DNA from: Oscillospiraceae bacterium
GTDB lineage: Bacteria > Bacillota_A > Clostridia > Oscillospirales > WRJC01
Length of the DNA: 6,032 bases
Assembly (NCBI GenBank): GCA_009785015.1
Contig: WQXD01000233.1
Location: 1 to 6,032 of the forward strand
Reading direction: 5' to 3'
Positions within the stretch are counted from its first letter, which is position 1. Each line of letters opens with the position of its first letter. A program made the position numbers and the translations under genes. Under the pieces are notes generated by a model. It did no database searches. It was not told the origin of the DNA and was given only the letters and a program-made list of their open reading frames with translations. Below are positions 5,596 through 6,032 of the stretch, piece by piece.

Positions 5596-6032
5596 CTAAT
5601 TTACGTTCTTTTTGGCGGTATCGATATATTCTTTTATTTCCTTATACAACTCATACGGCTTTTCTACGTGATTAAACCTATATCCGCCGCTGCCGTTTCC
5701 GTAATTTACGATCGGGCTTGCCTTACTTCCGAATTTCAGGCTGCCCGTATTCTTGTTCACAATCTTGTCAAAAAAGCTCACATACACATTTACAGCATCT
5801 ATCGCCTTCAAATCAAGCCCTTTGTAGTCTATACCAAATACCCCGGTGCGAATTATAATCCTCTTGTTTGTGTAAACGTAATAACGGTTCTTGTTATACA
5901 CCAAGAAGAACGGAATCGAAACTATCAAAGGCAAAACAATACTTCCTACCGTTGCGATTACGCCGATCCACCAATATTCGGCGGGCAGGACTGCGGGTAT
6001 AAACAACACCCAAATCCCGCAGGCATATGTAA
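5596..6032 (-). CDS. PH-like (bPH/DUF304, YdbS-type) membrane protein, N-terminus outside window
   Basis: The frame is open from the right edge to a TAG stop at 5596-5598, giving 144 visible residues. A GTG at 6007-6009 is in frame, but the reading continues open and hydrophobic upstream of it (TYACGIWVLF), so the true start is probably beyond the window. Two hydrophobic spans are visible, the first cut short (about 4-16 and 20-45). A bacterial PH-like domain follows at about 48-137, with the family signature YYVYTNKRIIIRTGVFGID at 50-68, then LKAIDAV at 74-80 and NTGSLKFGS at 94-102. Proteins of this family are membrane anchored with the PH-like domain probably cytoplasmic; most lack a defined function. 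Its Tyr/Asn/Lys/Ile-rich protein and lower GC (35 to 45 percent in sampled 60-base stretches, against about 58 percent in one from the TPM gene) set it apart from its neighbours. Confidence 0.85.
   Translation of the reverse strand, partial: TYACGIWVLFIPAVLPAEYWWIGVIATVGSIVLPLIVSIPFFLVYNKNRYYVYTNKRIIIRTGVFGIDYKGLDLKAIDAVNVYVSFFDKIVNKNTGSLKFGSKASPIVNYGNGSGGYRFNHVEKPYELYKEIKEYIDTAKKNVN

Overview
The window looks like ordinary chromosomal DNA of a low-to-mid GC, Gram-positive-type bacterium, most likely an anaerobic Bacillota (Clostridia-like) lineage. The reasons are purine-rich Shine-Dalgarno sites of the AGGGAGG/AAGGAG type, a sigma-A-type promoter, an RqcH of the Bacillota NFACT type, a trigger-factor-like lipoprotein, and a zinc-ribbon/TPM gene pair of a kind seen in that phylum. 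This assignment is inference from family content; no RNA gene or species marker is present. I see no transposon, phage gene, CRISPR array, tRNA or rRNA.

Layout. Positions 2-127 hold the C-terminal end of an unidentified gene (+) ending in a hydrophobic helix. Next come a 134-residue single-span membrane protein with a very basic coil and an acidic tail (175-579, +) and, 20 bp later, rqcH (600-2378, +), the nascent-chain quality-control factor that adds C-terminal alanine tails on obstructed 50S subunits. Facing rqcH and overlapping its stop by 8 bp is a secreted trigger-factor-like lipoprotein (2371-3495, -) with its own strong extended -10 promoter (3541-3569). Divergent from it runs a two-gene operon (+): a double-zinc-ribbon protein with one C-terminal membrane span (3624-4715) and a signal-peptide-bearing TPM-domain membrane protein (4736-5557). 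The right edge cuts into a convergent PH-like (bPH/DUF304) membrane protein (5596 to past the end, -) whose DNA is more AT-rich than its neighbours.

How the parts may fit. The rqcH operon and the lipoprotein both concern protein quality, one on the ribosome and one outside the membrane, but they are not co-transcribed. The zinc-ribbon and TPM proteins put one domain on each side of the same membrane and are probably partners; their joint role is not known to me. The least described items are the small membrane protein coupled to rqcH, the lipoprotein's altered isomerase site, and the zinc-ribbon/TPM pair. Nothing here is clearly a new defence or mobile system.
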